Shown one piece after another: positions 36,288 to 44,445 of a DNA stretch of 64,000 nucleotides; position 1 is the first letter of the stretch; each line of letters opens with the position of its first letter. The notes under the pieces were generated by a model. That model was not told the DNA's origin. It did not search any database and saw only the letters and a program-made list of their open reading frames with translations. The translations under genes were made by a program, and so were the position numbers. Source of the stretch: an uncultured Eggerthella sp. (GTDB lineage: Bacteria > Actinomycetota > Coriobacteriia > Coriobacteriales > Eggerthellaceae); assembly GCA_937998355.1 (NCBI GenBank), contig CALLDI010000007.1, forward strand, positions 124,001 through 188,000, in the 5' to 3' direction.

Positions 36288-36303
36288 CGTTTGTTGCCAA
36301 ACG
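36288..36303. promoter_or_regulatory. Candidate operator palindrome upstream of rubrerythrin
   Basis: CGTTTG (36288-36293), TTGC, CAAACG (36298-36303): a perfect 6-bp inverted repeat 10 bp upstream of the predicted -35 of the rubrerythrin promoter, between divergent genes. The regulator is unknown. Confidence 0.4.
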
Positions 36304-36312
36304 TTCGTTTCC

Positions 36313-36341
36313 TTGCATCAACAGAATGCACCTTGTAGAAT
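36313..36341 (+). promoter_or_regulatory. Promoter of rubrerythrin gene
   Basis: TTGCAT (36313-36318), 17-bp spacer, TAGAAT (36336-36341). The leader that follows (about 110 nt) holds two stem-loops: CCTTTTCGCC/GGCGAAAAGG (36363-36393), and GTCGC-TTTC-GCGAC (36427-36440) just ahead of the ribosome site. Confidence 0.7.
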
Positions 36342-36458
36342 TTTATATCAAGGACTGTGGGTCCTTTTCGCCGAAGAGAAGAGGGCGAAAAGGGGCACAG
36401 TTCTCTTACTTGCCTTACCAACCGATGTCGCTTTCGCGACCGAATAGGAGTGATGAAC

Positions 36459-37079
36459 ATGGCACAGCAAGTACGCGACGTAATGCCCACCCCCGACAAT
36501 TCCAGCAACTTCAACATCGTTGCAGACAGCAAGACTCAGGTCGGCTCTACGCTCGACAACCTCAAGGCTGCAGTGAACGGCGAGACTGGCGCTTCTGCGA
36601 AGTACGAAGCATATGCTGCGGAAGCAGAGAAGCAGGGTCACAAGCAGCTCGCTTCCCTGTGGCGCGTGACCTCTGCTGCAGAGCAGATCCACATTGCCAT
36701 GGAGTATAACCTGGTCACGGCTGAAGACGCTGATTGGCCTCGTCCAGAACTCACCGAAACGAAGGACACTCCGCTCGACCTGAATCTCATCGATTCCGCT
36801 AATGGCGAGATCTATGAAACCTCCGACATGTATCCTTCCTTCATCAAGAAGGCTCAGGAAGAAGGCAAGAACGCTGCTGTTCTCGTCTTCACCCGCGCAA
36901 AGCTGGCTGAAGGCTACCATGCTGCGAACTATCTCGATGCTTACAACAACATCGACTGCCCCGATAACGAGCACTACTATCTCTGCCCCGTCTGTGGCTA
37001 CATCCACAAGGGTTCCGACTTCGAGAAGTGCCCGATCTGTTTCACTCCTGCGAGCAAGTTCGTCGAGTACGACTTCTAA
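36459..37079 (+). CDS. Rubrerythrin
   Basis: A 206-residue diiron protein that reduces hydrogen peroxide in anaerobes. A ferritin-like four-helix domain (about 25-165) carries Glu/His ligands in NGETGASAKYEAYA, SAAEQIHIAME and AEGYHAANY. The C-terminal rubredoxin-like site is CPVCGY..(12 residues)..CPIC. An extra N-terminal stretch of about 25 residues precedes the first helix. The ATG at 36459 has AGGAG 8 nt upstream; the ATG two codons earlier is too close. It has a consensus promoter, consistent with high expression. Confidence 0.93.
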   Translation: MAQQVRDVMPTPDNSSNFNIVADSKTQVGSTLDNLKAAVNGETGASAKYEAYAAEAEKQGHKQLASLWRVTSAAEQIHIAMEYNLVTAEDADWPRPELTETKDTPLDLNLIDSANGEIYETSDMYPSFIKKAQEEGKNAAVLVFTRAKLAEGYHAANYLDAYNNIDCPDNEHYYLCPVCGYIHKGSDFEKCPICFTPASKFVEYDF

Positions 37080-37140
37080 TCGAGCCTCTTCGATCCACAG
37101 GTGTCACCCGAACACGGTTCGCGAAAATCACCTGAATGAC

Positions 37141-37175
37141 AAAAAGGGTGCTGGCATTTGCCGGCACCCTTTTTT
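37141..37175. terminator. Bidirectional rho-independent terminator
   Basis: AAAAAGGGTGC and GGCACCCTTTTTT pair around a short loop (37141-37175), with T runs on both strands. It separates rubrerythrin from the convergent dehydratase operon. Confidence 0.92.
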
Positions 37176-37213
37176 CGTAATTCCCGATGAATGAAGCGTT
37201 CGCGCTAAGATGC

Positions 37214-38341
37214 TTAGTCCAGCATCTCGACGAATGCCTGGATACGCGTCGCCGCCTGTTCGTCGATACGACCCTGGTTCTCGGTCTCTAGGTAGAGCAC
37301 GGGAATATCCGCTTCTTCGAAGTCCTTCTTGAGCACTGGATAGTCGAACTCTTCTTCTTCGCAGAACTTGATGATGCTGATGAGGATGCCATCTGCGTCG
37401 CGCTGGTTGTAAAGGTCGATCAACATCGGACCGCGCAGCTTTTGCGGATCGAAGAGCACCGAGCATCCCTCGATATGCGGCCAGATGCGCGCGAGCGATA
37501 CGAACGGGTCGACGTGGTCGGGCGCATCGGTCTCGAAGCGCTTCGAATCGCCCACGATATCATCACCCACGATGGCGATACCCTCTTCTTCGAGCGTATC
37601 GAGCAGTTCGGTCGAATCCATCAAGATGCTCGTCGCGATGAGACGTGGACCATCGAAGGTGTAGACCGGGCGGCGCTCAAGCTCGTCGAGCAGTTCCGTG
37701 ACCAACTCGACATGCTTCTCGACCGGCATCACACGTGCTGCCTTGTAAACATAGTGGCGCATCTTCGGCGTGAAGATATCAAGGTGATCGCATGCGACCT
37801 CGGAGAAGCGACGCATGAGCGCTTTCTGCTTGTTGTAGAGCTGGATGCTGTGGAACAGCTGCGTATCGGTGATAGGATGACCTGCGATCTCTTCTAGTTC
37901 ATGCTGAATGCGATGCAGCTCGTTCACGTAATAATCCTCCGCAGCCTGGGTCTTGCGATTGACCGGTTGCGTCAGCGCGATGACGGGCATATCGGGCTTC
38001 GCGTACTTCCAATTCTCCTCGAGGTTACGCAAGCCATCGCATGTGGTCGGGATGATGATGCCCGAGAGGAAATCGTAATCGCCCTTCAGGCCGAACTCCA
38101 ACAGGGAGAGCAGGATCGAGCAGTAGAACACCGGGTAGTAACGATGCGCCTCGCTAGGATCGATATTGCCGCCCCATAGCTCGACCGGATACATGCCTGC
38201 TGCATGCACGAGCTCGTACGGGCCGAAGTACGGCACGAGGCCGATCACCTTCTTGTTGTCCGTATTGCACGCCTCGATCGTGCGAAAGGGATGTTCTGAC
38301 GCCTCTTCGAACTGGGCGAGTATTTCTTGAATGCGGTCCAT
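37214..38341 (-). CDS. 2-hydroxyacyl-CoA dehydratase, second subunit (FldC/HadC/HgdB-like)
   Basis: A 375-residue iron-sulfur subunit of an oxygen-sensitive dehydratase that removes water from an (R)-2-hydroxyacyl-CoA by a ketyl-radical route. VIGLVPYFGPYELVHAAGMYPVELWGG and the cysteine region VFYCSILLS..GIIIPTTCDGLRNLEE match the family, and IIKFCEEEEFDYPVLKKDFEEADIPVLYLETE is the usual C-terminal block with a third Cys. I use ATG 38341; an in-frame ATG at 38362 lacks a ribosome site. It is the last gene of a CoA-transferase/activator/dehydratase operon. Confidence 0.9.
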   Translation of the reverse strand: MDRIQEILAQFEEASEHPFRTIEACNTDNKKVIGLVPYFGPYELVHAAGMYPVELWGGNIDPSEAHRYYPVFYCSILLSLLEFGLKGDYDFLSGIIIPTTCDGLRNLEENWKYAKPDMPVIALTQPVNRKTQAAEDYYVNELHRIQHELEEIAGHPITDTQLFHSIQLYNKQKALMRRFSEVACDHLDIFTPKMRHYVYKAARVMPVEKHVELVTELLDELERRPVYTFDGPRLIATSILMDSTELLDTLEEEGIAIVGDDIVGDSKRFETDAPDHVDPFVSLARIWPHIEGCSVLFDPQKLRGPMLIDLYNQRDADGILISIIKFCEEEEFDYPVLKKDFEEADIPVLYLETENQGRIDEQAATRIQAFVEMLD

Positions 38342-38380
38342 TAGTGTCTCTCTTTCCTTCATGACCAGCAGAAGCAGCGC

Positions 38381-39598
38381 CTACGCGCGCTCCGCCATTC
38401 GTTCGTCCATTACTTCGGTGAGGCCTTGAACGCGCGTCTCGTACTGAGCCTTCGAGAAGACGCGCGGATCTGCCTGGTCGCCATCGAAGGTGGCGAACGG
38501 AATCCCCTTCTCCTTTTCGAGCTGTCGCGATGTCTCGAACATGATGCCCGCCCAGGGCTTGCAGCTTCGTGCGACATTGCACAGCGTACCATCACAATGA
38601 TACTCGTCGATCATGGCGCGACGGCGCTGGAGCGCGAGATCGATGCCCTGCGAATTGTTCGTGCTCGCGTATCCGCGGCAATACCCATCCAGGTCATCGA
38701 AGGATGTGCCGAAGATGTTGCAATAGATCGAACCGACCGTGTTGATGCCCATGCTGGCCAGCGTCTCTGAATTGTGACGCAGATAGGGCCAACAAGCCAT
38801 GCCCTCGTACATGAGGCGGTACTTCTCTTCTCCCTTGAAGTTGTAGTCACCCGTAGCCAGGCGTTCTTCCAGTTCCGCGATGTACGCTTCGAGGATCGCC
38901 GTGGTTTCGGGACGGCCCTTCGCCACGACCATGAGCGCCATGAAGTTGTAGCCGTCGAAGCCGTTCACGGGCGAAGGCTTGTTGTTGCCGATCAGGTCGA
39001 GCGCCTTGGTGAACAGCGCGCCGTTGATGCTCGAGATGCGCAGGATCTCGTGGAACTTCTCGTAGTCGAACTTCTTGCCCGTGATCTTCTCGAGCTCGTC
39101 GATGATGTACTGGAGCTGCCCCTTGATGTAGCTGATCTTATTCGGCGTGTAGTAGCCGTCCGTGTTGTAAGGGATGTCGAAGAGCAAGAACGGGATGTCG
39201 AGGTTATGCGCGAGATTCTCGTACCACTTGATGACCGTCGTGCAGATGTTGTTGCAGACGCACAGGAAGTCCGGTGCTGGCACGTCGAGGCCGAAGCCGA
39301 AATCCTCCTCGCGCTCGACGAAGCCGAGATTGATGCGTGCGTACGAGCACAGGTCCATGGAATAGCCGAGACCCTCTGCTTTCTCGCAGAACGGGATCGC
39401 TCCCTTCTTCGCGGCTACTGCCGCACTATGATTTTCGGGATACATGATCTTCAGATCGAAGGTCTGACAGATCTCTTTAGGGAAGTTCGAGGTGGACCAC
39501 CCGATCACTTCCCCGTTCTCCTTCGCCTCGCGTATCTCGTCGTACGTCTTGGCGGTGAATTCTTGGAGCAATTGCTTGCTCGTTTTCTTCTCGGTCAT
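38381..39598 (-). CDS. 2-hydroxyacyl-CoA dehydratase, first subunit (FldB/HadB/HgdA-like)
   Basis: A 405-residue partner subunit. GEVIGWSTSNFPKEICQTFDLKIMYPENHSA is the typical N-terminal block, SMDLCSYARINLGF carries an Fe-S cysteine, and PDFLCVCNNICTTVIKWYENLA has more. The C-terminal half includes DEYHCDGTLCNVARSCKPW and IPFATFDGDQADPRVFSKAQYETRVQGL. It ends 39 nt before the second subunit. It begins 172 nt after the activator gene; that gap holds family A repeat copy 4. The substrate (phenyllactyl-, isocaproyl- or another 2-hydroxyacyl-CoA) is not determined. Confidence 0.9.
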   Translation of the reverse strand: MTEKKTSKQLLQEFTAKTYDEIREAKENGEVIGWSTSNFPKEICQTFDLKIMYPENHSAAVAAKKGAIPFCEKAEGLGYSMDLCSYARINLGFVEREEDFGFGLDVPAPDFLCVCNNICTTVIKWYENLAHNLDIPFLLFDIPYNTDGYYTPNKISYIKGQLQYIIDELEKITGKKFDYEKFHEILRISSINGALFTKALDLIGNNKPSPVNGFDGYNFMALMVVAKGRPETTAILEAYIAELEERLATGDYNFKGEEKYRLMYEGMACWPYLRHNSETLASMGINTVGSIYCNIFGTSFDDLDGYCRGYASTNNSQGIDLALQRRRAMIDEYHCDGTLCNVARSCKPWAGIMFETSRQLEKEKGIPFATFDGDQADPRVFSKAQYETRVQGLTEVMDERMAERA

Positions 39599-39623
39599 GC
39601 TCGTCTCCTTAATCCTTAAGGGT

Positions 39624-39749
39624 GGTTCAGTGTCAGCACGAGGGCTCCCGAGGCGGCGTCGCTTCGGGCGAGCTAACTTCGCTCACGCGAAGTGGATCTC
39701 ACCCTTGCTTTGGCCAAGCCTCGTTCGTCCCTCATACTGATCCTGAACC
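39624..39749 (-). repeat. Inverted-arm repeat, family A, copy 4 (inside the dehydratase operon)
   Basis: GGTTCAG (39624-39630) pairs with CTGAACC (39743-39749), and TCAG..GAGGG pairs continue inside; two of the mismatches become G-U in minus-strand RNA, the sense in which the operon is read. The core is 39655-39719 with inner stem ACTTCGC/GCGAAGT. It separates the activator gene from the first dehydratase subunit gene. Confidence 0.8.
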
Positions 39750-39770
39750 CTCCTTTGCATGTATGAATGA

Positions 39771-40664
39771 TCAGCTCGCACAAGCTGAGCAGTCGGGGTC
39801 GGGTTGAGAGGCGCGGGTGTCCTCCACTGCGGTTGCGAACTTATCCGTTTCGGTCGCGCCATCTGCGCTCGCAGCCTGCTTCTTATTGCGCTTCTCCACC
39901 GCTTTCGCGCCATGCAACGCTGCGCCAAGCGCACCGATCAGCTGCACATGGGGCGGGATCGAGATCTTCACGCCAAGCTCTTCTTCGAGCGCACGGACCA
40001 CGCCTGCGTTCTGCGCGACACCGCCGCTCATGACCACGGTCTCCTCGACGCCGAGCCTGCGGGCGAGACCCGCCGTTCGTTTCGCCACCGAGTCATGAAT
40101 GCCCGCGATGATGTTCGGGATCTTCTCCTTGTTCGCGAGATGCGAGATGACCTCAGATTCAGCGAACACCGTACAGGTCGAGCTGATCTCGACTCGTGCA
40201 TCGGACTGCGCATCGAGCGTGCCGAGCTGATCGGTCGTGGTCTCGAGCACGCCCGCCATCACATCCAGGAAACGCCCTGTACCCGCAGCGCATTTCTCGT
40301 TCATGATGAAGTTGTCCAGGCCACCGCGGTCGTTCAGGCGAAGCGCCTTCACGTCCTGACCTCCGATGTCGATGATGGTACGCGCTTCGGGGATCATGAA
40401 ATACATGCCGCGTGCATGGCAACTCAACTCGCTGATCTGCTTATCGGCCTCGTCGAACCGAAGACGACCATAGCCTGTTGCAACGGTATAGTCGATATCA
40501 TCCCAGGTAAGACCACTCTCTTTGAAGAGCTTCTCCAATGCCTGATCGGTTCCCGATGTGCCGGCACCGAAGCTGATGATGGCGCTCGCGACGATCTCTT
40601 CGCCATCTTTGAGCACCACCGCTTTCGTGGCGGTCGAGCCGATATCAATTCCTAAGGTGTACAT
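39771..40664 (-). CDS. 2-hydroxyacyl-CoA dehydratase activator ATPase (FldI/HadI/HgdC-like)
   Basis: A 297-residue ASKHA-fold ATPase with one [4Fe-4S] cluster per dimer that injects the starting electron into the dehydratase. The phosphate loop is GIDIGSTATKAVVL (5-18), cluster ligands are Cys125 (MNEKCAAGTGRF) and Cys164 (SSTCTVFAESE), and VVMSGGVAQNAGVV closes the ATP site. About 35 residues extra follow the usual end, Ala/Thr/Asp-rich and finishing in PDCSACAS, with two additional cysteines. The frame is open far upstream, but ATG 40664 with GGGGGAG is the family start. Confidence 0.94.
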   Translation of the reverse strand: MYTLGIDIGSTATKAVVLKDGEEIVASAIISFGAGTSGTDQALEKLFKESGLTWDDIDYTVATGYGRLRFDEADKQISELSCHARGMYFMIPEARTIIDIGGQDVKALRLNDRGGLDNFIMNEKCAAGTGRFLDVMAGVLETTTDQLGTLDAQSDARVEISSTCTVFAESEVISHLANKEKIPNIIAGIHDSVAKRTAGLARRLGVEETVVMSGGVAQNAGVVRALEEELGVKISIPPHVQLIGALGAALHGAKAVEKRNKKQAASADGATETDKFATAVEDTRASQPDPDCSACAS

Positions 40665-40716
40665 CTTTCTCCCCCTCGAACGCCTACGATCGAGCATCGC
40701 TGGCGTACGTATTGCG

Positions 40717-41937
40717 TCACTCGTGTTGCGCCACGATGCCGCGCGCCTCCCAATCGTGAATCTGATCATCGCTGAATCCGTGTTCACGCAAGATCGCCTC
40801 GGTATCTGCGCCGATACCACGACTCGTGACGAGCGGCGCAGTGCCGATGGAATCGAATCTGGCAGGCGGATGGATGAGGATGGCCTCATCGCCCGTCGGA
40901 TAGGTGACGCGCTCGGCGTATTCGTTGTCCCAAACCTCCGGATCGCGCAGAACGTCCTTCGATTCGTACATCGGGCCGAACGCCACATCAGCCTCCGTGA
41001 ACACGCGCTCCCATTCTTCCATGGTCTTTTGCGCCAGCGCTTCTTCGATGATGTCGACGAATTCGTCATGATGATGCGCGCGCATGTAATCCATCTTGCA
41101 GTAGCGCGGATCGCCCTTCAGGTCCGCACGACCGATCGCCTCCATGAAGTGATCGAATTCCAGCTCAGGCGCAGAAACGCAGAGCTGGATCCACTTATCA
41201 TCCTTGGTCTTGTATGTGGAGTTGAACGGATTCGTAACGCTTCGCCGCGACGTGGGCAGCGCATATTCACCGAACTGCGATGCCGTATGCGCGAGGCTCA
41301 TCACGTACACGCCGACCGAATGCAGGCTCACGACCACACGATCACCGATACCCGTACGCTCAGCCGCCAGCAGTGCTGCCGCGATGCCGCCCGAAAGCGC
41401 GAGACCCGTCTGCAGATCGCCGAACGCGGGACCACCCACCATCGGTGCACCGCCTTTTTCGTAGAGCGAGCCACCTACGCCCGAGCGCGCATGATAGGCC
41501 GTATAATCGTAGCCAGGCATATCGCGCATCGCGCCTTGTTCGCCATAACCGCGCACATGTCCGTAGACGAGTTTGGGGTACTTCGCGTGCAGCGTCTCCC
41601 AGTCGCAGCCGAGCTTCTTCAACGCCTTCTCGCGCGCGCTCGTGACGAACACATCGGCATCTTCGAGCAGCTTGTAGAGGATCTCTCTTCCTTCATCGGT
41701 CTTCAGATCGAGCACCATGAAGCGCTTGTTCACGCCCACCACGTCAAAGCAAGGGTTGTACAGATCGCTCTCACCCGGCGTTTGATACACGTTCCAATTC
41801 GTTCGATACGCATCGCCCGCAGCAGCTTCGATCTTGATGATCTTCGCTCCCCAATCGCCCAAGATGCGCACCCCTGAAGGTGCGGCAACATAGGTCGCGA
41901 ACTCGATGACCTTATAGCCTTCTAATGGTCCGCTCAT
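40717..41937 (-). CDS. Family III CoA transferase (FldA/HadA-like)
   Basis: A 406-residue CoA transferase that would activate the 2-hydroxy acid using another acyl-CoA. The N-terminus LEGYKVIEFATYVAAPSGVRILGDWGA strongly resembles HadA/FldA. MPGYDYTAYHARSG is the substrate-side block, and the catalytic aspartate is Asp174 in AFGDLQTG. The gene order transferase, activator, dehydratase subunit 1, dehydratase subunit 2 is the same as in clostridial fldAIBC/hadAIBC. A TetR gene is divergent and starts 185 bp upstream. CaiB-type transferases are the alternative; context favours the dehydratase pathway. Confidence 0.9.
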   Translation of the reverse strand: MSGPLEGYKVIEFATYVAAPSGVRILGDWGAKIIKIEAAAGDAYRTNWNVYQTPGESDLYNPCFDVVGVNKRFMVLDLKTDEGREILYKLLEDADVFVTSAREKALKKLGCDWETLHAKYPKLVYGHVRGYGEQGAMRDMPGYDYTAYHARSGVGGSLYEKGGAPMVGGPAFGDLQTGLALSGGIAAALLAAERTGIGDRVVVSLHSVGVYVMSLAHTASQFGEYALPTSRRSVTNPFNSTYKTKDDKWIQLCVSAPELEFDHFMEAIGRADLKGDPRYCKMDYMRAHHHDEFVDIIEEALAQKTMEEWERVFTEADVAFGPMYESKDVLRDPEVWDNEYAERVTYPTGDEAILIHPPARFDSIGTAPLVTSRGIGADTEAILREHGFSDDQIHDWEARGIVAQHE

Positions 41938-41960
41938 CTCTCCCCCTCGTCCGATTGGAT

Positions 41961-41982
41961 AGAACGTGTTTTAGAACGTGTT
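41961..41982. promoter_or_regulatory. Candidate TetR operator: direct repeat between divergent genes
   Basis: AGAACGTGTT occurs at 41961-41970 and again at 41973-41982, 12 bp apart, the second extending to a GAAC-GT-GTTC half-symmetry. It lies in the 185-bp gap between the CoA-transferase gene (start 41937) and the divergent TetR gene, next to AT-rich promoter-like sequence. Confidence 0.5.
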
Positions 41983-42122
41983 CATATTATGCTATCATTT
42001 CACCACGAACCGGATGATTCGTCAACAACCATTTACTTGACCGCTCGTCCCACCCTTATGAAAAGAAGCTAGGATTGAAGAGACCGTACTTTTACGGAAG
42101 ATCACACGAAGGACGGTGACCC

Positions 42123-42791
42123 TTGGGTACGAAGAGGAAATACGTGTCCGTGCGCGAAAGCCGCGCCCAGGCCACACGCGAAAAACTGCTCGAAGCCGCT
42201 ATCGAGCTCGTCAACCAATACGGCATGAAATACCTCACAGTGCGCAACATCTGCGAGGAGGCCGGGCTTTCCACGGGCAGCTTCTACAACCTGTTCGACA
42301 GCAAGGATGACCTTGTCTTCTATTACCTGCAGAATGTCTTCACCAGCTATAAGCAAAAAGCCGAGGAGGATGCTTCCACCTATTCCTCGCTCGAGAAGGT
42401 CGCGCTCATCTATCGCTTCTACATCCAGTGCGTTCTCGAGACGGGCCTCGAATTCATCACCGGCCTCTACGCTGCCAATACGAATCCGACGTTCAATTTC
42501 CTCGAGCGCGATCCCGAGAACGAGATGGTGCTCGACCGTGTCAAGGACTATCTGATCGAAGGCAAGGCTACTGGCGAAGTGCGCAGCGATGTGGATATCA
42601 ACTCTGCGCTCTTGCGCATCGGCGTCATCATCACAGGCAACATCTATTATTGGTGCGTATTCGAAGGTCGCATCGATCTGGCGAGCCATACCGATGCCAT
42701 GCTGCAGGATTACCTGAAGTCGCTCGCGACCGACAAGGACGTGCAGTTCACGCTCGAGCCGCTTCCTGCACAAGAAGGATCGCTCATCTAG
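42123..42791 (+). CDS. TetR-family regulator, probably of the dehydratase operon
   Basis: A 222-residue regulator. The helix-turn-helix domain is at about 14-60 (RAQATREKLLEAAIELVNQY, LTVRNICEEAGLSTGSFYNLFDSKDDLV), followed by a helical ligand-binding domain. The start appears to be TTG at 42123 after GAAGGA; in-frame GTG codons at 42144 and 42150 are alternatives that still keep the DNA-binding domain. Position divergent from the CoA-transferase gene, with a direct repeat between them, suggests control of that operon. Its ligand is likely an acid or acyl-CoA of that pathway; this is inference. Confidence 0.88.
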   Translation: MGTKRKYVSVRESRAQATREKLLEAAIELVNQYGMKYLTVRNICEEAGLSTGSFYNLFDSKDDLVFYYLQNVFTSYKQKAEEDASTYSSLEKVALIYRFYIQCVLETGLEFITGLYAANTNPTFNFLERDPENEMVLDRVKDYLIEGKATGEVRSDVDINSALLRIGVIITGNIYYWCVFEGRIDLASHTDAMLQDYLKSLATDKDVQFTLEPLPAQEGSLI

Positions 42792-42796
42792 GAGCA

Positions 42797-43513
42797 CTAC
42801 CAGTCGAACACTTCTCCTACGTTCATCGCAAGGCAATGGTCGGCCGTACGGTCGAGCGCGCTCGGGTCACGGTTGATCACGATCAAGTTATCGCCCTTGA
42901 AGAAATCCGTTAGTCCCGCCGCAGGGTAGACCACACGCGACGTACCTGCGATGATGAGCGTATTCGCTTGCGCTATGTCGCTGATGGCTTGCTGCATGAC
43001 GCGCTGATCGAGCGGCTCTTCATAGAGCACGACATCGGGGCGGATGATGCCACCGCATGTGCAATGAGGTACGCCTGGTGCCTTCATGACCGCATCGAGC
43101 CCGTAGTGCTTCCCGCAGGTAAGGCAGTAGTTCCGATGGATGCTTCCGTGCAGTTCATGCACGCGTTTCGAGCCAGCCGCCTGGTGAAGGCCATCGACAT
43201 TCTGCGTCACCACGCTGCGCACGATGCCGCGCGCCTCAAGCTCGGCAAGCTTCTTATGAGCCTGATTGGGCTTCGCGTCCGGGTGGACCATCTTCGCTTT
43301 ATAGAATTCGTAGAATGCATCGGGGTGCGCCTCGAAGAAGGAATGGCTGACGATGACCTCGGGTGGATAGGGATACGCCTGGTTGAAAACGCCTTTCGCA
43401 CTGCGGAAATCGGGAATGCCGCTTTCGGTCGAAACGCCCGCGCCTCCGAAGAAGACAACGCTGCCGGGCTCTGCACGATCGATGATGCCTCTTACTTCCT
43501 GCAGATCGTTCAT
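42797..43513 (-). CDS. cobB: NAD-dependent protein deacylase (sirtuin)
   Basis: A 238-residue Sir2 enzyme removing acetyl or other acyl groups from lysines with NAD+. GGAGVSTESGIPDFRS is the NAD loop (about 23-38), QNVDGLHQAAG and the catalytic His in HELHGS follow. The zinc site is CLTC..(about 16)..CTCGG, and the last NAD contacts are AGTSRVVYPAAGL. It is the last gene of the YerC-IIC-lipoprotein-sirtuin run, 35 nt after the lipoprotein gene, and nearly abuts the convergent TetR gene (5 nt). Confidence 0.94.
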   Translation of the reverse strand: MNDLQEVRGIIDRAEPGSVVFFGGAGVSTESGIPDFRSAKGVFNQAYPYPPEVIVSHSFFEAHPDAFYEFYKAKMVHPDAKPNQAHKKLAELEARGIVRSVVTQNVDGLHQAAGSKRVHELHGSIHRNYCLTCGKHYGLDAVMKAPGVPHCTCGGIIRPDVVLYEEPLDQRVMQQAISDIAQANTLIIAGTSRVVYPAAGLTDFFKGDNLIVINRDPSALDRTADHCLAMNVGEVFDW

Positions 43514-43548
43514 TTCGTCCTCTCTCCCGCGAAGCGAACGATGCGAGG

Positions 43549-44436
43549 CTATCGTGTCGACTTCACGTATTCGTCTTCAAGACGCTCGAGCGTTCCATCC
43601 TCTTCCATCTCTTGCAGCGCGTCGTTGATCGCGTCCTTCAAATGGCTCGACTGCGTCGGGACGGCGATGCCGTACGCCTCACCTGTCATGATACGCTCGA
43701 TGATGCGCATCCGTGTGAATTCGTTTTCGAGCAGATACGTTGCGACCGGCAGATCGAGCACGACCGCTTGCACTTCTTTCGCCTGAAGCGCCTCAAGGCA
43801 CTTGCGCGCCGACGAGTATTCGACGACCAGCTTATCGTCCGTGAGGGAGCGCGCGGTATCGAGACAGGTGCTGCCCTTCACCACTGCGATGCGCGTCTTC
43901 TTGTGATCGAGCTCGGTCGTGCTCTGATAGGCGCCATCCAGCGTGACGACCGCCTGATTACCCACGTAATACCAACTGCTGAAGTCGACCTTGTCGTCAC
44001 GTTGCGCTGTGATGGCCAATGCTGCGAGCGCGATATCACCCTGAGGAGCGACCTGCTCCCCCTCTTCTGCGGTCGACGACGGCTCGCATGCGAGCGTCGA
44101 GACGATATCCGCACGGGGAACCGAAACGAATTCGAGCGCGAGGTTCAACCGATTCGCGATCTCTTGCGCGACCGCGATATCGTAGCCCCAGGGCTCTTCA
44201 GTACTTCCCGCATCGAACGGCGGATAATCGAGCGCTGTGAGCACTTTGAGCGTGCCTTCATCCATCAACTCGGTCTTATATTCGAGATCGGGTCGTTCTT
44301 CTTGCTGCTCCTGCGCACAGCCGCTCAAACAGAAGCAAACGAGCAGAGACACCAAGAACAGGGTGATGCTTCGCAGCTTAGCGGTGTGCTGCATGCGGCC
44401 AAAAGGATCACGAATATGTTCGGTACCGAACGCCAT
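43549..44436 (-). CDS. Amino-acid-type ABC transporter solute-binding lipoprotein (family 3)
   Basis: A 295-residue extracytoplasmic binding protein. A long N-region (about 22 residues) precedes the hydrophobic core, and the lipobox is LSGC with Cys40. The mature part has GTLKVLTALDYPPFD, PWGYDIAVAQEIANRL, GDIALAALAITAQRDDKVDFSSWYY and KTRIAVVKGSTC, all typical of SBP family 3 (polar amino acids, or glutamine/cystine). The ATG at 44436 has AAGGGAG. No ABC permease or ATPase is adjacent; instead it follows a PTS IIC gene by 9 nt, an unusual pairing. Confidence 0.9.
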   Translation of the reverse strand: MAFGTEHIRDPFGRMQHTAKLRSITLFLVSLLVCFCLSGCAQEQQEERPDLEYKTELMDEGTLKVLTALDYPPFDAGSTEEPWGYDIAVAQEIANRLNLALEFVSVPRADIVSTLACEPSSTAEEGEQVAPQGDIALAALAITAQRDDKVDFSSWYYVGNQAVVTLDGAYQSTTELDHKKTRIAVVKGSTCLDTARSLTDDKLVVEYSSARKCLEALQAKEVQAVVLDLPVATYLLENEFTRMRIIERIMTGEAYGIAVPTQSSHLKDAINDALQEMEEDGTLERLEDEYVKSTR

Positions 44437-44445
44437 GAAACTCCC

